Source: Sinobacterium norvegicum (lineage in GTDB: Bacteria > Pseudomonadota > Gammaproteobacteria > Pseudomonadales > Sinobacteriaceae). Taken from it: a DNA stretch of 64,000 nt. A program made the translations under genes and the position numbers. Below the pieces are notes generated by a model. The model was given only the letters and a program-made list of their open reading frames with translations, was not told the origin of the DNA and made no database searches. Location: positions 372,001 to 436,000 of the forward strand of contig NZ_CAKLPX010000002.1 of NCBI RefSeq assembly GCF_923077115.1, given 5' to 3'. Below are positions 10,750 to 18,206 of the stretch, piece by piece. Each line of letters opens with the position of its first letter. The stretch's first letter is position 1.

Positions 10750-11214
10750 ATGCAATTCTTATGTCCCACCCATCAGGACGAACTCGGTAAATTATCGGAT
10801 GCCGACATGGTGTCGCTATGGTTTGATTGGATGAATCAAGCCGCGTTGTATTATGAGGAGGGTGACTGGCAGCAGTCGGTTGTCTACAGCGGCTGTTCGT
10901 TCGAGTTGAGTATTATTTATTTATCGCAGGCGGAAAAAAATATGCAGGCCAATGCCTGTAAAAATTTATCGCTGTCGGCGATGTACTGCATCAATGCCTT
11001 GATTCAAAATAATGAAAACCATAAGGCCAGCTATGTGTTTGCTGTGGTTGGTAAGCTGCTCGATAACTGCAGTGCCCGGCAGGAGAAGGTCAGCCCGATC
11101 AAAAGAATCACCAGTGCCTTTCGCAATATCGCCGGCCACGGTGAGTATTTTAACAACCACCTAAACTTCCCCTTCAACCGCCTCGACCCGCAACTGAATT
11201 TTGCCGTGCATTAG
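10750..11214 (+). CDS. Hypothetical protein, probably iron-regulated
   Basis: 154 residues with no family that I recognise. It is soluble, with no signal peptide or membrane segment. It is mostly helical by appearance, with short TPR-like stretches (QAALYYEEGDWQQSVVYSG) and several scattered Cys and His residues, including CPTH at positions 5-8. The Fur-like site immediately upstream suggests expression when iron is scarce (inference). It stands between a LysR gene and the convergent GFA-family gene 12 bp away, so it is probably transcribed alone. Confidence 0.75.
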   Translation: MQFLCPTHQDELGKLSDADMVSLWFDWMNQAALYYEEGDWQQSVVYSGCSFELSIIYLSQAEKNMQANACKNLSLSAMYCINALIQNNENHKASYVFAVVGKLLDNCSARQEKVSPIKRITSAFRNIAGHGEYFNNHLNFPFNRLDPQLNFAVH

Positions 11215-11226
11215 GGCGATGTTTTG

Positions 11227-11631
11227 TTAGCGGTCGGCGGGGTGGTGAACGCCATCGTGGGTGGGGATGTTGCTGAGCTTGAGCGGGTTGATACCCTCCA
11301 AGCAGGCGACATTGAAGCCATATTGACTCGGATTGGAGCGCCGTTGGTGGTGGGTGTAAATGCCGCAGTGGCGGCAAAAATAATGTTTGGCGGTGTGGGT
11401 GTTAAATTGGTAAAGGGTGAGATCCTCAGCCCCCTTGATAATGCTGATGCCGGCCAGCGGCACCGAGGCCACAATCGCCCCGCGGCGTCGACACATCGAG
11501 CAGTCGCAGCGCCTCAGTTCGCCCAAGCCCTGGCGTAGGTCTAGTACAATTGCCACCGCGCCACAGTGACAGCTGGCCTTGTGCTTGGTCTCAACGCTGA
11601 CGCCATCTACCTCGGTTACATTCCCGGTCAT
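11227..11631 (-). CDS. GFA-family (glutathione-dependent formaldehyde-activating enzyme-like) zinc protein
   Basis: 134 residues. The Cys pattern of the GFA/CENP-V fold is complete: CHCG near residue 20, CDCSMC near residues 41-46 and CRHCG near 84-88, providing two zinc sites. Enzymes named Gfa catalyse S-hydroxymethylglutathione formation, but most family members have no proven role. The start at 11631 (MTGNVTEV) is preferred for its CAGGGG ribosome site; an upstream ATG at 11688 would add 19 residues. It lies 6 kb from the adhC-fghA module, so a joint role is only a possibility. Confidence 0.85.
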   Translation of the reverse strand: MTGNVTEVDGVSVETKHKASCHCGAVAIVLDLRQGLGELRRCDCSMCRRRGAIVASVPLAGISIIKGAEDLTLYQFNTHTAKHYFCRHCGIYTHHQRRSNPSQYGFNVACLEGINPLKLSNIPTHDGVHHPADR

Positions 11632-11722
11632 CACAAACCCCTGTTGTTGTTTTTTTGATTGATCAGTATAGCGGCAGCCTCGACACACTGCGGGAATACC
11701 CGGACTAGAGTGCCATTAAAAG

Positions 11723-11758
11723 ATTGATCGGCAACTCGCTGCGCTCAAACACGGCCTC
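11723..11758 (+). repeat. 36-bp direct repeat, copy A (left edge of accessory island)
   Basis: The 36 bases starting ATTGATCGGCAACTCGCTGC are identical to 14425-14460. A related flanking block (CCTCGACACACTGCGGG, 11678-11694) also recurs near copy B (14394-14410) with one change but different spacing. It lies 74 bp beyond the 3' end of the lipase gene. Confidence 0.9.
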
Positions 11759-11831
11759 GGTATTGTTGCTGTGACTGAATGAGGACTTTTGGGTGGTTTT
11801 TAAGGGATGCCATCTTAAGAGCCCGAATTTA

Positions 11832-12980
11832 TTAAAACAGAGCTTGACCAGTTTTCCGGATCAGGTGACCAATATCGCTGTGTAGTCGTAAGAATATACT
11901 GCGAATGAATGAGGCAGTGAATTTCGTGGTGTCGGTGACAATAATGCCGAACATTTTCCCCAAACGTTTGATCAGGAGGATGACCCAGCGTGAGAGTTCC
12001 TTACTATAGTTGACAGCTTTTGACATCAAATAAGCCAGTCGATCAAGTATCGTAAAAGTTGTACTGAAGCCTGATACTAAAATTATTCCCAACCCGTTGG
12101 TTACTTTCTTTACTACATATAATAAGGCTGCCCCGACCAGTTCAATACTGTTAATCCCGAGGGCAACAAAGCTGTCGGATTTAAGCCAGCGTTCAATTGT
12201 GATATCCATATAAGATTTTGGTCGATGTGTCTTCAGAGTCATCCAGTCTTTCGATCGTGTGGACGTCATATAATTATCCATCTTATGGAACTCCCAAGGA
12301 AGTGGGCTGACTCGTGAGTTGAGCAAATAGTCGCTATCATTATTAGGTACATGTACAAACGGCCAAGTTGGCACCATTGGGACTGGGTCTGTTTTATGGT
12401 AAACCCGATGAATATTGCTACTTCCTAATCTGCTGGAGGCCTTCGCGGCAAAGAACTCTAGACCGGTACGTGGTGAGCCAAATGTGTAGAGTTTTACCGT
12501 GCAGGCTAGCTGTGTACTTAGCCAGTCTGCAGTTAATGTAGCAAGAGCACCGCCTAGGCTATGGCCTACGCAGTGAATAGTGTGGATACGCTGCCCACTA
12601 CAGTCGCGGACAAAGGCCTGAAGGTCGGGCAGTATTGAGGCGAAGGTGTAATAAAACCCTTGATGTACATAGCCGCCATTATGACTGGGTTTGAGGCCTG
12701 CATTTAGATCGGTGAGTGCATCGAATAACCCCGCGGTACCTTTTAAAGCGACAAATGCCTGGCCCGAGTATTTATCTTTACCTAGGGCCGCAATTCCCAT
12801 GACGTGTTGTTCTTTGATGAAGCAGCCAGTGCTGCCTGATAGACGCTTTGAACTCTTTTCAAAATTAACATCGAATTCATTTTCGTAGATGGCTAGAAAG
12901 ACATCTCGAGAAAGTTCTGACTTGATGGCATAGATATCCGAAGCTAGCGTGGCCGCGTAATGAGGTGTAAGTGTCGACAT
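11832..12980 (-). CDS. Class 3 lipase-like protein, candidate secreted effector
   Basis: 382 residues. The lipase (class 3) domain spans residues about 70-240 with the nucleophile elbow GHSLGGA (Ser141), an Asp in DPVPMVP (about 198) and a His in WEFHKMDNY (about 232), giving a complete triad. GSPRTG, typical of this family, is present. Residues about 270-320 are strongly hydrophobic (one or two membrane-like helices), followed by a basic amphipathic tail. There is no N-terminal signal peptide. An AAAGGA ribosome site supports the start. The gene lies 48 bp downstream of a DUF6795-like exported protein. Lipases with this design and no signal peptide are often antibacterial effectors delivered by type VI secretion; that assignment is inference, since no secretion genes are in the window. 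Base composition is AT-richer than its neighbours. Confidence 0.85.
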   Translation of the reverse strand: MSTLTPHYAATLASDIYAIKSELSRDVFLAIYENEFDVNFEKSSKRLSGSTGCFIKEQHVMGIAALGKDKYSGQAFVALKGTAGLFDALTDLNAGLKPSHNGGYVHQGFYYTFASILPDLQAFVRDCSGQRIHTIHCVGHSLGGALATLTADWLSTQLACTVKLYTFGSPRTGLEFFAAKASSRLGSSNIHRVYHKTDPVPMVPTWPFVHVPNNDSDYLLNSRVSPLPWEFHKMDNYMTSTRSKDWMTLKTHRPKSYMDITIERWLKSDSFVALGINSIELVGAALLYVVKKVTNGLGIILVSGFSTTFTILDRLAYLMSKAVNYSKELSRWVILLIKRLGKMFGIIVTDTTKFTASFIRSIFLRLHSDIGHLIRKTGQALF

Positions 12981-13028
12981 ATCGATTCCTTTCTAATGTG
13001 ACGATTTCTTGCCTGTTTTTTGAGGATA

Positions 13029-13511
13029 TTAATCATTCCAATTGCAATTGCTTCTGAGTAGTGAGGCACCGTGGCGAATTGTTTTTAATTCGTCGGTAAG
13101 TTCGCAGCTCAGCCTCAGTTCAGCACCGCCCAATTCGGCATTTTCTTCTGAAGAGCGCTTTACGCCAGACCATATTTTATACTCCTGACCCTCATACTCG
13201 ACGACTAACGACTGACTCGCGACAAATTCGACAGGCATAAGGCTAGTGGCGGAGCGGTGATAGAGACCGGGCATTTGGAAGTAACCGTTTTCATCAGTGG
13301 TTGTTTCGTCAGTCTCAGTTTTTTGCCATTCCACCATGCGGGTGATTTTTGCATTGCTTATTGGTTGGCCGTTTAGCGTTAAAACACCGCTGGCAGGGGA
13401 AAACACACAGGATTTACCAATATCGAAAATAGACATAGCTGTAACCGTATTGCTGTGTATCAAAGTACACAAAATGATAGTGAAGAATATAAGCGTGTTT
13501 TTTTTAGCCAT
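13029..13511 (-). CDS. DUF6795-like exported protein, candidate immunity partner of the lipase
   Basis: About 160 residues. The N-terminus is a signal peptide (basic MAKKN, a hydrophobic stretch through about residue 18, and a likely cleavage after TVTA). The mature part begins MSIFDIGKSCVFSPASG and contains NGQPISNAKITR and DETTTDENGYFQMPG, a carboxypeptidase-regulatory-like beta-sandwich pattern that I associate with DUF6795. Three mature cysteines could form a disulphide in the periplasm. A start at 13523 is also possible. It is directly upstream of the lipase in the same orientation. Periplasmic location fits an immunity protein against a lipid-attacking effector, but this is inferred from position and export signal only. 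Confidence 0.75.
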   Translation of the reverse strand: MAKKNTLIFFTIILCTLIHSNTVTAMSIFDIGKSCVFSPASGVLTLNGQPISNAKITRMVEWQKTETDETTTDENGYFQMPGLYHRSATSLMPVEFVASQSLVVEYEGQEYKIWSGVKRSSEENAELGGAELRLSCELTDELKTIRHGASLLRSNCNWND

Positions 13512-13541
13512 TATAGAGTCCATGTTTTGCCGGGCTAACAA

Positions 13542-13845
13542 GGCCGCAACATAAGCTTATGTTGATCATACACGAGATTTTTTCTTTAAATAATGGTTTT
13601 TTATACAATCTTTTGCAGACAGCGGGAATGTAAATATTGTGAATAGGTGTGAGTGTAAATCGTATGCGAAATAACAGTAATATCCTGTTGTTGTGAGTGT
13701 TTTCTATGGTTTTAAATTCGAAGTTGAAAATGTCAGAAGTCATAAAATAAAGCCTTATTTAATGCACTGTTGTCGCTTGCGTTCGAGGTTATATGACGTG
13801 CATGATGGGCGCTGAATTTCGATATTTTTCTACAAGGACGTAATC
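13542..13845. promoter_or_regulatory. AT-rich divergent intergenic region
   Basis: About 300 bp separate the divergent DUF6795-like and C58-like genes. The stretch is AT-rich and must hold both promoters. No clear operator, tRNA or small gene was seen. The short open frames that cross it lack ribosome sites and family similarity. Confidence 0.5.
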
Positions 13846-14346
13846 ATGGCGACGACAAAACTGACTGAATTTGATCAATCCACCCATATTGTTGGCGGCG
13901 GCCCGGCGCAACATGGCATCTGTTATTATATTTGCGACTACGTGCAAAAACACAAGGACAGCCCCTGGTCCAAGGCCAACAGTTTTAATGAGGCCAAGGC
14001 AAATTCAACCCGGTTGAGAACAGTCCCTCTGGTGGCGGCGGGAAAGGCGGCCAATGCAAAGCATTTCAAGCCACAAAATGGTGGCTATGCCGATGCTGCA
14101 CCGTTAAAGGATAATGCTATTTACCGTGTAGAGGTCGCTGTCGATACCAATGTTGGTGTCAATCACGAGACCATGATGATGACAGGCAATAATGAGATCA
14201 TCCTGTTTGATCCCAACTTCGGTTTCTACCACATCGACACCGCCCCCGTCGGCCATGCTGCCAAGTTTGAGCAGGCGCTGACAGCGCTCTATGGCACGAC
14301 CACGGTGACTAACTTCGGTTACAGTAAGGTGCAAAAAGCGTATTAG
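13846..14346 (+). CDS. YopT/C58-like papain-fold cysteine protease homologue
   Basis: 166 residues, consisting almost only of a protease-like core. GGGPAQHGICYYIC supplies a candidate nucleophile Cys26, NHETMMMTG a His107, and ILFDPNFGFYHI an Asp122. The order Cys-His-Asp, the roughly 15-residue His-Asp spacing and the FDPNFG motif match the YopT/AvrPphB (C58) clan of effector proteases. There is no signal peptide. An AAGGA ribosome site precedes the ATG. It diverges from the lipase/DUF6795 pair and ends 79 bp before repeat copy B. A toxin or effector role is plausible; no partner immunity gene is evident. Confidence 0.7.
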   Translation: MATTKLTEFDQSTHIVGGGPAQHGICYYICDYVQKHKDSPWSKANSFNEAKANSTRLRTVPLVAAGKAANAKHFKPQNGGYADAAPLKDNAIYRVEVAVDTNVGVNHETMMMTGNNEIILFDPNFGFYHIDTAPVGHAAKFEQALTALYGTTTVTNFGYSKVQKAY

Positions 14347-14424
14347 ATTTATATAGAAGGGGTGTTGTTGATCCCAATTAGATCGGATGGAGGCCTCGAT
14401 ACACTGCGGGGCTTTCATGAAAAT

Positions 14425-14460
14425 ATTGATCGGCAACTCGCTGCGCTCAAACACGGCCTC
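14425..14460 (+). repeat. 36-bp direct repeat, copy B (right edge of accessory island)
   Basis: Identical to 11723-11758 and in the same orientation, 2.7 kb away. The flanking block 14394-14410 resembles 11678-11694. Read on the minus strand, both copies can encode VFERSELPI, but the frames close differently and neither belongs to a recognisable gene. Confidence 0.9.
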
Positions 14461-14473
14461 ACAATTTTTAATA

Positions 14474-14508
14474 AAACCCCTCCGTGTCTTTGCTGTGGAG
14501 CGGGGTTT
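14474..14508 (-). terminator. Terminator downstream of yjdM/phnA
   Basis: AAACCCC pairs with GGGGTTT around an inner TCC/GGA stem. On the minus strand it is followed by a T-rich tract, so it suits the end of the yjdM transcript. Confidence 0.65.
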
Positions 14509-14528
14509 GGAATTGCAGATGCTAGTCG

Positions 14529-14867
14529 TCAGGCCTTCTTAACAAACTTCGCCGTTACCATCATGTCGCTGGCGCCGGCCATTCTGCAATCGAGTTGATG
14601 ATCCTTGCCCTCGACGATGCGTCTAACGACAGCCTTGGTGCCAATCTTCAACACCTGTGAACTGCCTTTTATCTTAAGGTCTTTAATCAGCGTCACCTTA
14701 TCGCCCTCGGCCAGCACGGCGCCGTTAACATCTTTGACCTGCCGCGCCGCGGCTTCGGCAGCAGCCTCTGCCGCGTTCCATTCATGGGCACACTCCGGGC
14801 AGATCAGTTGATCCTGATCCTGGTAAACGAATTCAGAGTTGCAGTTGGGGCAGGGAGGCAGCGACAT
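14529..14867 (-). CDS. yjdM: YjdM/PhnA-family zinc-ribbon protein
   Basis: 112 residues, the normal length of this family. The N-terminal zinc ribbon (CPNCNSEF, then CPECAHEW) is followed by an Ala/Glu-rich helix and the C-terminal PhnA domain (VKDVNGAVLAEGDKVTLIKDL to the end). It was historically named for alkylphosphonate metabolism, but its molecular function is uncertain. It lies just outside the repeat-bounded island. Confidence 0.93.
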   Translation of the reverse strand: MSLPPCPNCNSEFVYQDQDQLICPECAHEWNAAEAAAEAAARQVKDVNGAVLAEGDKVTLIKDLKIKGSSQVLKIGTKAVVRRIVEGKDHQLDCRMAGASDMMVTAKFVKKA

Positions 14868-15230
14868 AGGTGGTTACTTTCTTGGATGTGTTAGATAGTT
14901 ATATCGGCATGATAAGGGTTCTGTGCGGTCTTGGCGAGGGGGTGATCTAGGGTTGGCGTTTGGTTAGGTAAGGAGCTGCGTCTGGCAATACCGCCGCAGA
15001 GGACGCCGTGAATACCTCCCTGTAGGCTCAGCGTCAGCGTCCCTGCTGACGATGCCTCTGCGCCGATATTGCCAGCCACGTCGGGTTGAGTTTTTACTCT
15101 GACCCTAAATATGCTAGCAAAAGAAAAGGCCTAACTCTATCCCCATCTTTATGGCTGCCAATTTAGTGCTTATATAATTCATTAAGTCCTAGTGATAAAA
15201 TATAGATAATAATAAGTAAGGGTAGGATGA
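14868..15230. other. Intergenic region holding a structured repeat
   Basis: A 363-bp gap between yjdM and the DKNYY gene. Its main content is the inverted-arm repeat at 14982-15075. The last 100 bp are AT-rich and include the probable promoter and a GTAGG ribosome site for the DKNYY gene. No other gene was found. Confidence 0.6.
14982..15075 (-). repeat. Structured MITE-like repeat, copy 1
   Basis: Outer arms 14982-15002 and 15055-15075 are complementary over 21 nt with two mismatches. Inside, CGTCAGC (15032-15038) pairs with GCTGACG (15045-15051). The segment 15003-15030, read on the minus strand, carries TGAGCCTACAGGGAGGTA, which is shared with copy 2. The element is in the opposite orientation to copy 2 at 15964-16063. 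Confidence 0.8.
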
Positions 15231-15941
15231 ATGGCAAAATTAGGGCATGGCTATGAGAGAGTTCATGGTGAGATTAGATATTCTGGCCGAGTGATAATGA
15301 AGGCTGATTCAGCATCATTTGAAGTCTTCAATAAACAGTGGGCCAAGGATAAATATCGCGCCTATCGCCATGGTGATCCTGTTAGAGGGGTGGATATCGA
15401 CTCGTTTGTTATCCTAAATGAGATCTTCTCGAAAGATATAAGCCGAGTATATTTCAATATCGGCAACCTTAAAGATGTTGATGCAAAAACCTTCACAGTG
15501 CTGGATGTTGGCAAAAATTTCGCAGGCCGGGTGTCTGTTGATAACTATCTGTTGATTGATGAGACGGAGTATTGTGGGTATGCCAAAGACAAAGAGATGG
15601 TCTTCTTTCATACGTCATCGTATGGCAAGCCTAAGAAGATAAAATCCGCCAATGTTAATACATTTCAATCTATTGATTACGGCTACGGTAAAGATGACAA
15701 GCGTTGCTTCTATAAGGGGGTTATTGTCAAAGGTGCAGACCCGGATACCCTAGAAGTGATTGGCCAGTATCATGCCAAGGATGGAAAATCTGTATTTTAT
15801 AGAGGTGAGAAAATAGTTGATGCTAACCCGGAGCATTTTGAAATGCTAGATCACCCATTTGTTGGAAACTGCCGTTGGGCTAAAGATGACCGGCATATTT
15901 ATTGCCAAGAGAGAATTCATGCTGTTGTAGTGGCAAAGTGA
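15231..15941 (+). CDS. DKNYY-family repeat protein
   Basis: 236 residues made of repeated units of the form 'YAKD...VFY.G..I..AD..TFEVL', the DKNYY pattern. Clear instances are YAKDKEMVFFHTS, YGKDDKRCFYKGVIVKGAD, HAKDGKSVFYRGEKIVDAN and WAKDDRHIYCQ. There is no signal peptide. The function of DKNYY proteins is unknown; they are often patchily distributed. AT-rich composition and flanking by two opposed copies of the same structured repeat suggest acquisition or duplication as a unit (inference). Confidence 0.85.
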   Translation: MAKLGHGYERVHGEIRYSGRVIMKADSASFEVFNKQWAKDKYRAYRHGDPVRGVDIDSFVILNEIFSKDISRVYFNIGNLKDVDAKTFTVLDVGKNFAGRVSVDNYLLIDETEYCGYAKDKEMVFFHTSSYGKPKKIKSANVNTFQSIDYGYGKDDKRCFYKGVIVKGADPDTLEVIGQYHAKDGKSVFYRGEKIVDANPEHFEMLDHPFVGNCRWAKDDRHIYCQERIHAVVVAK

Positions 15942-15963
15942 ATTTGGCCGCTACAGCCAACAC

Positions 15964-16063
15964 CGCCCGTTGATATCACCACCGAGCCATCGCCAGCAGG
16001 TAAGCTGGCGATGAGCCTACAGGGACGTACTTGCGGCGTGCTCGGTGGTGGTGTCGGCGGGCG
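15964..16063 (+). repeat. Structured MITE-like repeat, copy 2
   Basis: Outer arms 15964-15986 and 16041-16063 are complementary over 23 nt with a central mismatch block. The inner stem CATCGCCAGC/GCTGGCGATG (15988-15997 and 16004-16013) has a 6-nt loop. The segment 16014-16040 carries AGCCTACAGGGACGTA, the core also present in copy 1. The outer arms differ in sequence from copy 1 but keep the same pairing. Confidence 0.8.
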
Positions 16064-16094
16064 AGTCCGAAGTGAGGCCTAAACACTACCGTCC

Positions 16095-16742
16095 TTACCC
16101 CAATCCCTCAAAAAACCGAACAACCTCCTCAACCGCCGCATCCATATTCTGTTGTAGGGTAAAGCCAGACTTCACCCGCGGCTTAAACGAGTGGTCGCCA
16201 TCGGGCAGTATCTGCACGCTAACGTTTTTCGATAGTGGGAAGCCTTTAATCGCTTCCTCGCCGCCGAAGGTGTCGCGCTGGCCCTGGATAATCAGTACCG
16301 GGGTGGCGATACTTTCGAGGTGCTGTCCGCGGAAGTTCTCTGGCTTGTTGGGTGGGGTGAAGGGAAAGCCGAGGCAGATGACGCCGGCGAGACTGAAGCG
16401 CTCGGCGCTGTCGGCGGCAATCATGCTGGCCAGCTTGCCGCCCATCGACTTACCGCCGATAAACCAGTGCTGGGTATCGGGGAACTGCTGTTGCACCTGC
16501 TCGATCACCGCCTCGAAGGCGGCGATGGCCTTGGGGGCGCGGTCGGGTGGGTATTTCAGGCCATCGAGGCGGCGTTTCTGCATATAGGGGAATTCGAAGC
16601 GAATAACGCGGATGCCGGCACTGGCGATGGCGGCTGCCATGGCCTGCATAAACTCATGCTCCATGCCGGCACCGGCACCGTGGGCGAGAATGAAGGTGGT
16701 GGTGGCATTATCGGGGCCGTCGATTAACAGCGGTGTGGTCAT
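16095..16742 (-). CDS. Alpha/beta hydrolase, KANL3/Tex30-like
   Basis: 215 residues. The nucleophile elbow GGKSMGG (Ser near residue 99) has the Lys-Ser pattern typical of the bacterial Tex30-like hydrolases. LAHGAGAGMEHEFM supplies the oxyanion segment, QGQRDTFGG the Asp and DGDHSFKPR the His. It is a soluble esterase-type enzyme of unknown substrate. It is last in a minus-strand run after mobB (35-bp gap), so it may be cotranscribed. Confidence 0.87.
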   Translation of the reverse strand: MTTPLLIDGPDNATTTFILAHGAGAGMEHEFMQAMAAAIASAGIRVIRFEFPYMQKRRLDGLKYPPDRAPKAIAAFEAVIEQVQQQFPDTQHWFIGGKSMGGKLASMIAADSAERFSLAGVICLGFPFTPPNKPENFRGQHLESIATPVLIIQGQRDTFGGEEAIKGFPLSKNVSVQILPDGDHSFKPRVKSGFTLQQNMDAAVEEVVRFFEGLG

Positions 16743-16777
16743 GATGTTCTCGCATTAACAGTATTCATCAGCGGCGG

Positions 16778-17266
16778 TTAAACGTCGGCGGCCAGTAGGA
16801 AGTCGGCGATCTGCTCGGCGTTGTTTAAGTCGAGTACCGGCACTGGGCAGTCGTCGATCGGCTGGTCGCTGGCGACGGCGATGACGTTGCTGATCTTGTG
16901 GGTCAGCAGCTCTTTTTCCATCTCGGGGCGATAGACCAAAATCTTAGGATGGTCGTGCAGCTTGTAGCCCTCAACCAATAACACGTCGACCGGCTGGACG
17001 CGGGCAATGACCTCGCTTAATTCCGGCTCGGTGGGTTGCTCATGAAAAATCATCCAGCCGTTGTGGGTGGCGAGGATGACCTCGTTGGCACCGGCCTTGC
17101 GGTGTTGGTAGCTATCCTTGCCGGGCTGGTCGATTTCAACGTCGTGGTGATGAGTGTGTTTGATGGTCGATACCGACAAACCTCGGTTTTTAATATTGCT
17201 GACCAGCTTGCACACCAGCGTCGTTTTACCGCTGTTTTTCCAGCCTATAATGCCGATAGTCTTCAT
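16778..17266 (-). CDS. mobB: Molybdopterin-guanine dinucleotide biosynthesis adaptor MobB
   Basis: 162 residues. The P-loop GWKNSGKTTL (residues 8-17), the switch segment STIKHTHHHDVEIDQPGKDS and DVLLVEGYK are the MobB signature. MobB is a GTP-binding accessory of MobA in making the bis-MGD form of the molybdenum cofactor. It starts 2 bp after the DUF3108 gene stops, so the two are translationally close. A bis-MGD enzyme is encoded at 24.3 kb and would need this cofactor. Confidence 0.95.
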   Translation of the reverse strand: MKTIGIIGWKNSGKTTLVCKLVSNIKNRGLSVSTIKHTHHHDVEIDQPGKDSYQHRKAGANEVILATHNGWMIFHEQPTEPELSEVIARVQPVDVLLVEGYKLHDHPKILVYRPEMEKELLTHKISNVIAVASDQPIDDCPVPVLDLNNAEQIADFLLAADV

Positions 17267-17268
17267 GG

Positions 17269-18063
17269 TTACTCCGCAGGATTCTGCTTGTTTAATGGTG
17301 ATTCAGATGGCGCGCCGGTAACGTTTTTTCCGTCGATGGTGGCGGCGGTCAGTTTAATGGTGTCGCAGTTACCCTCGTCACAGAAGACAAACTGGGCAAT
17401 CAGATTGTGCCAGTCCTTGGCCAGCCAAACCGTGGTGCTGTGGCCGGGGTCGGTGACCTTGCTCTGCTCAAATTTTAACGTGTCGAGCTCGCCCAGTGGT
17501 GTTGTTAGGCGCTCTTCGCCACGGTAGTGGATAACAATATTATCGCGCAGCGATTTTCGGTCAACGACAGGGTAATAGGAGCCGGTGTAATTATCATCGT
17601 ACTGTTGGCCGTTGATAATGCTGTCGGCCTCTAATCGAATGGCCAGCTGATAATTGAGTCGGTCGAAGCTGCGTGGGTAGATCTCAATGATGTAGTCTTG
17701 TTTTTTATAGCGGCTGGTCACCGTCAGTGTCGACCATTGCCATTGCTGGTTGAACGCTTTACTGGAGCCGAGGCCGCCGCGCTTGCGGCTAAACGTCTCG
17801 GTGTGCAGTTGGTTGTTGGTGTCGATACTGAAGATGCTGGTTTCGTTAATACTGGCCAGCGGCACCTTGGAGTGATTGTTGAGTTGATAGCGACGGTCGC
17901 CGTTGGTGGCGGGGGGGAGTTTGGTCAGGCTGCGCTCGGCGGTGGCCTCGATGCCGTAGACAGTGGTTTGATAACTGGCCCGGTATTCGGCCAGCGCGTC
18001 GTTAGGCTCGGCCACGGTGTTGGCGCCTAATATCAGCGCGGCAAGGGTGAAGATTAATCGCAT
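17269..18063 (-). CDS. DUF3108 periplasmic protein
   Basis: 264 residues. An N-terminal signal peptide (MRLIFTLAALILGANTVA) precedes the DUF3108 domain, a beta-rich fold recognisable from YRASYQTTVYGIEATAERSL, the FSRKRGGLGSSKAF turn, and the later TPLGELDTLKFEQ and VWLAKDWHNLIAQF strands. Genes of this family commonly sit beside purM-purN in Pseudomonas-like genomes, as here; its role is unknown. The start at 18063 has a GGACTC ribosome site; an upstream TTG (18078) is less likely. Confidence 0.85.
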   Translation of the reverse strand: MRLIFTLAALILGANTVAEPNDALAEYRASYQTTVYGIEATAERSLTKLPPATNGDRRYQLNNHSKVPLASINETSIFSIDTNNQLHTETFSRKRGGLGSSKAFNQQWQWSTLTVTSRYKKQDYIIEIYPRSFDRLNYQLAIRLEADSIINGQQYDDNYTGSYYPVVDRKSLRDNIVIHYRGEERLTTPLGELDTLKFEQSKVTDPGHSTTVWLAKDWHNLIAQFVFCDEGNCDTIKLTAATIDGKNVTGAPSESPLNKQNPAE

Positions 18064-18175
18064 AGAGAGTCCACTCAATCACTGGCTGCAAAAAATGGGC
18101 AGCGATGACAGTGTACTAGAAAACGTCGCACAAGGGGGTGATGTAAGTTGTGGGTTTGTTGTTGCGGAAGATGCT

Positions 18176-18196
18176 CGGCACGACAAAATCGTGCCG
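18176..18196. terminator. Hairpin between purN and the DUF3108 gene
   Basis: CGGCACGA and TCGTGCCG form a perfect 8-bp stem around CAAAA. There is no T tract, so it may act as a weak terminator or processing site rather than a full stop. Confidence 0.45.
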
Positions 18197-18206
18197 GGCT
18201 AATCAA

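Noticed and set aside
11723-14460. The 36-bp repeats as integron attC sites
   Set aside because: No RYYYAAC/GTTRRRY core pairs with attC-like inverted symmetry were found, no integrase is present, and the genes between the repeats are in both orientations.
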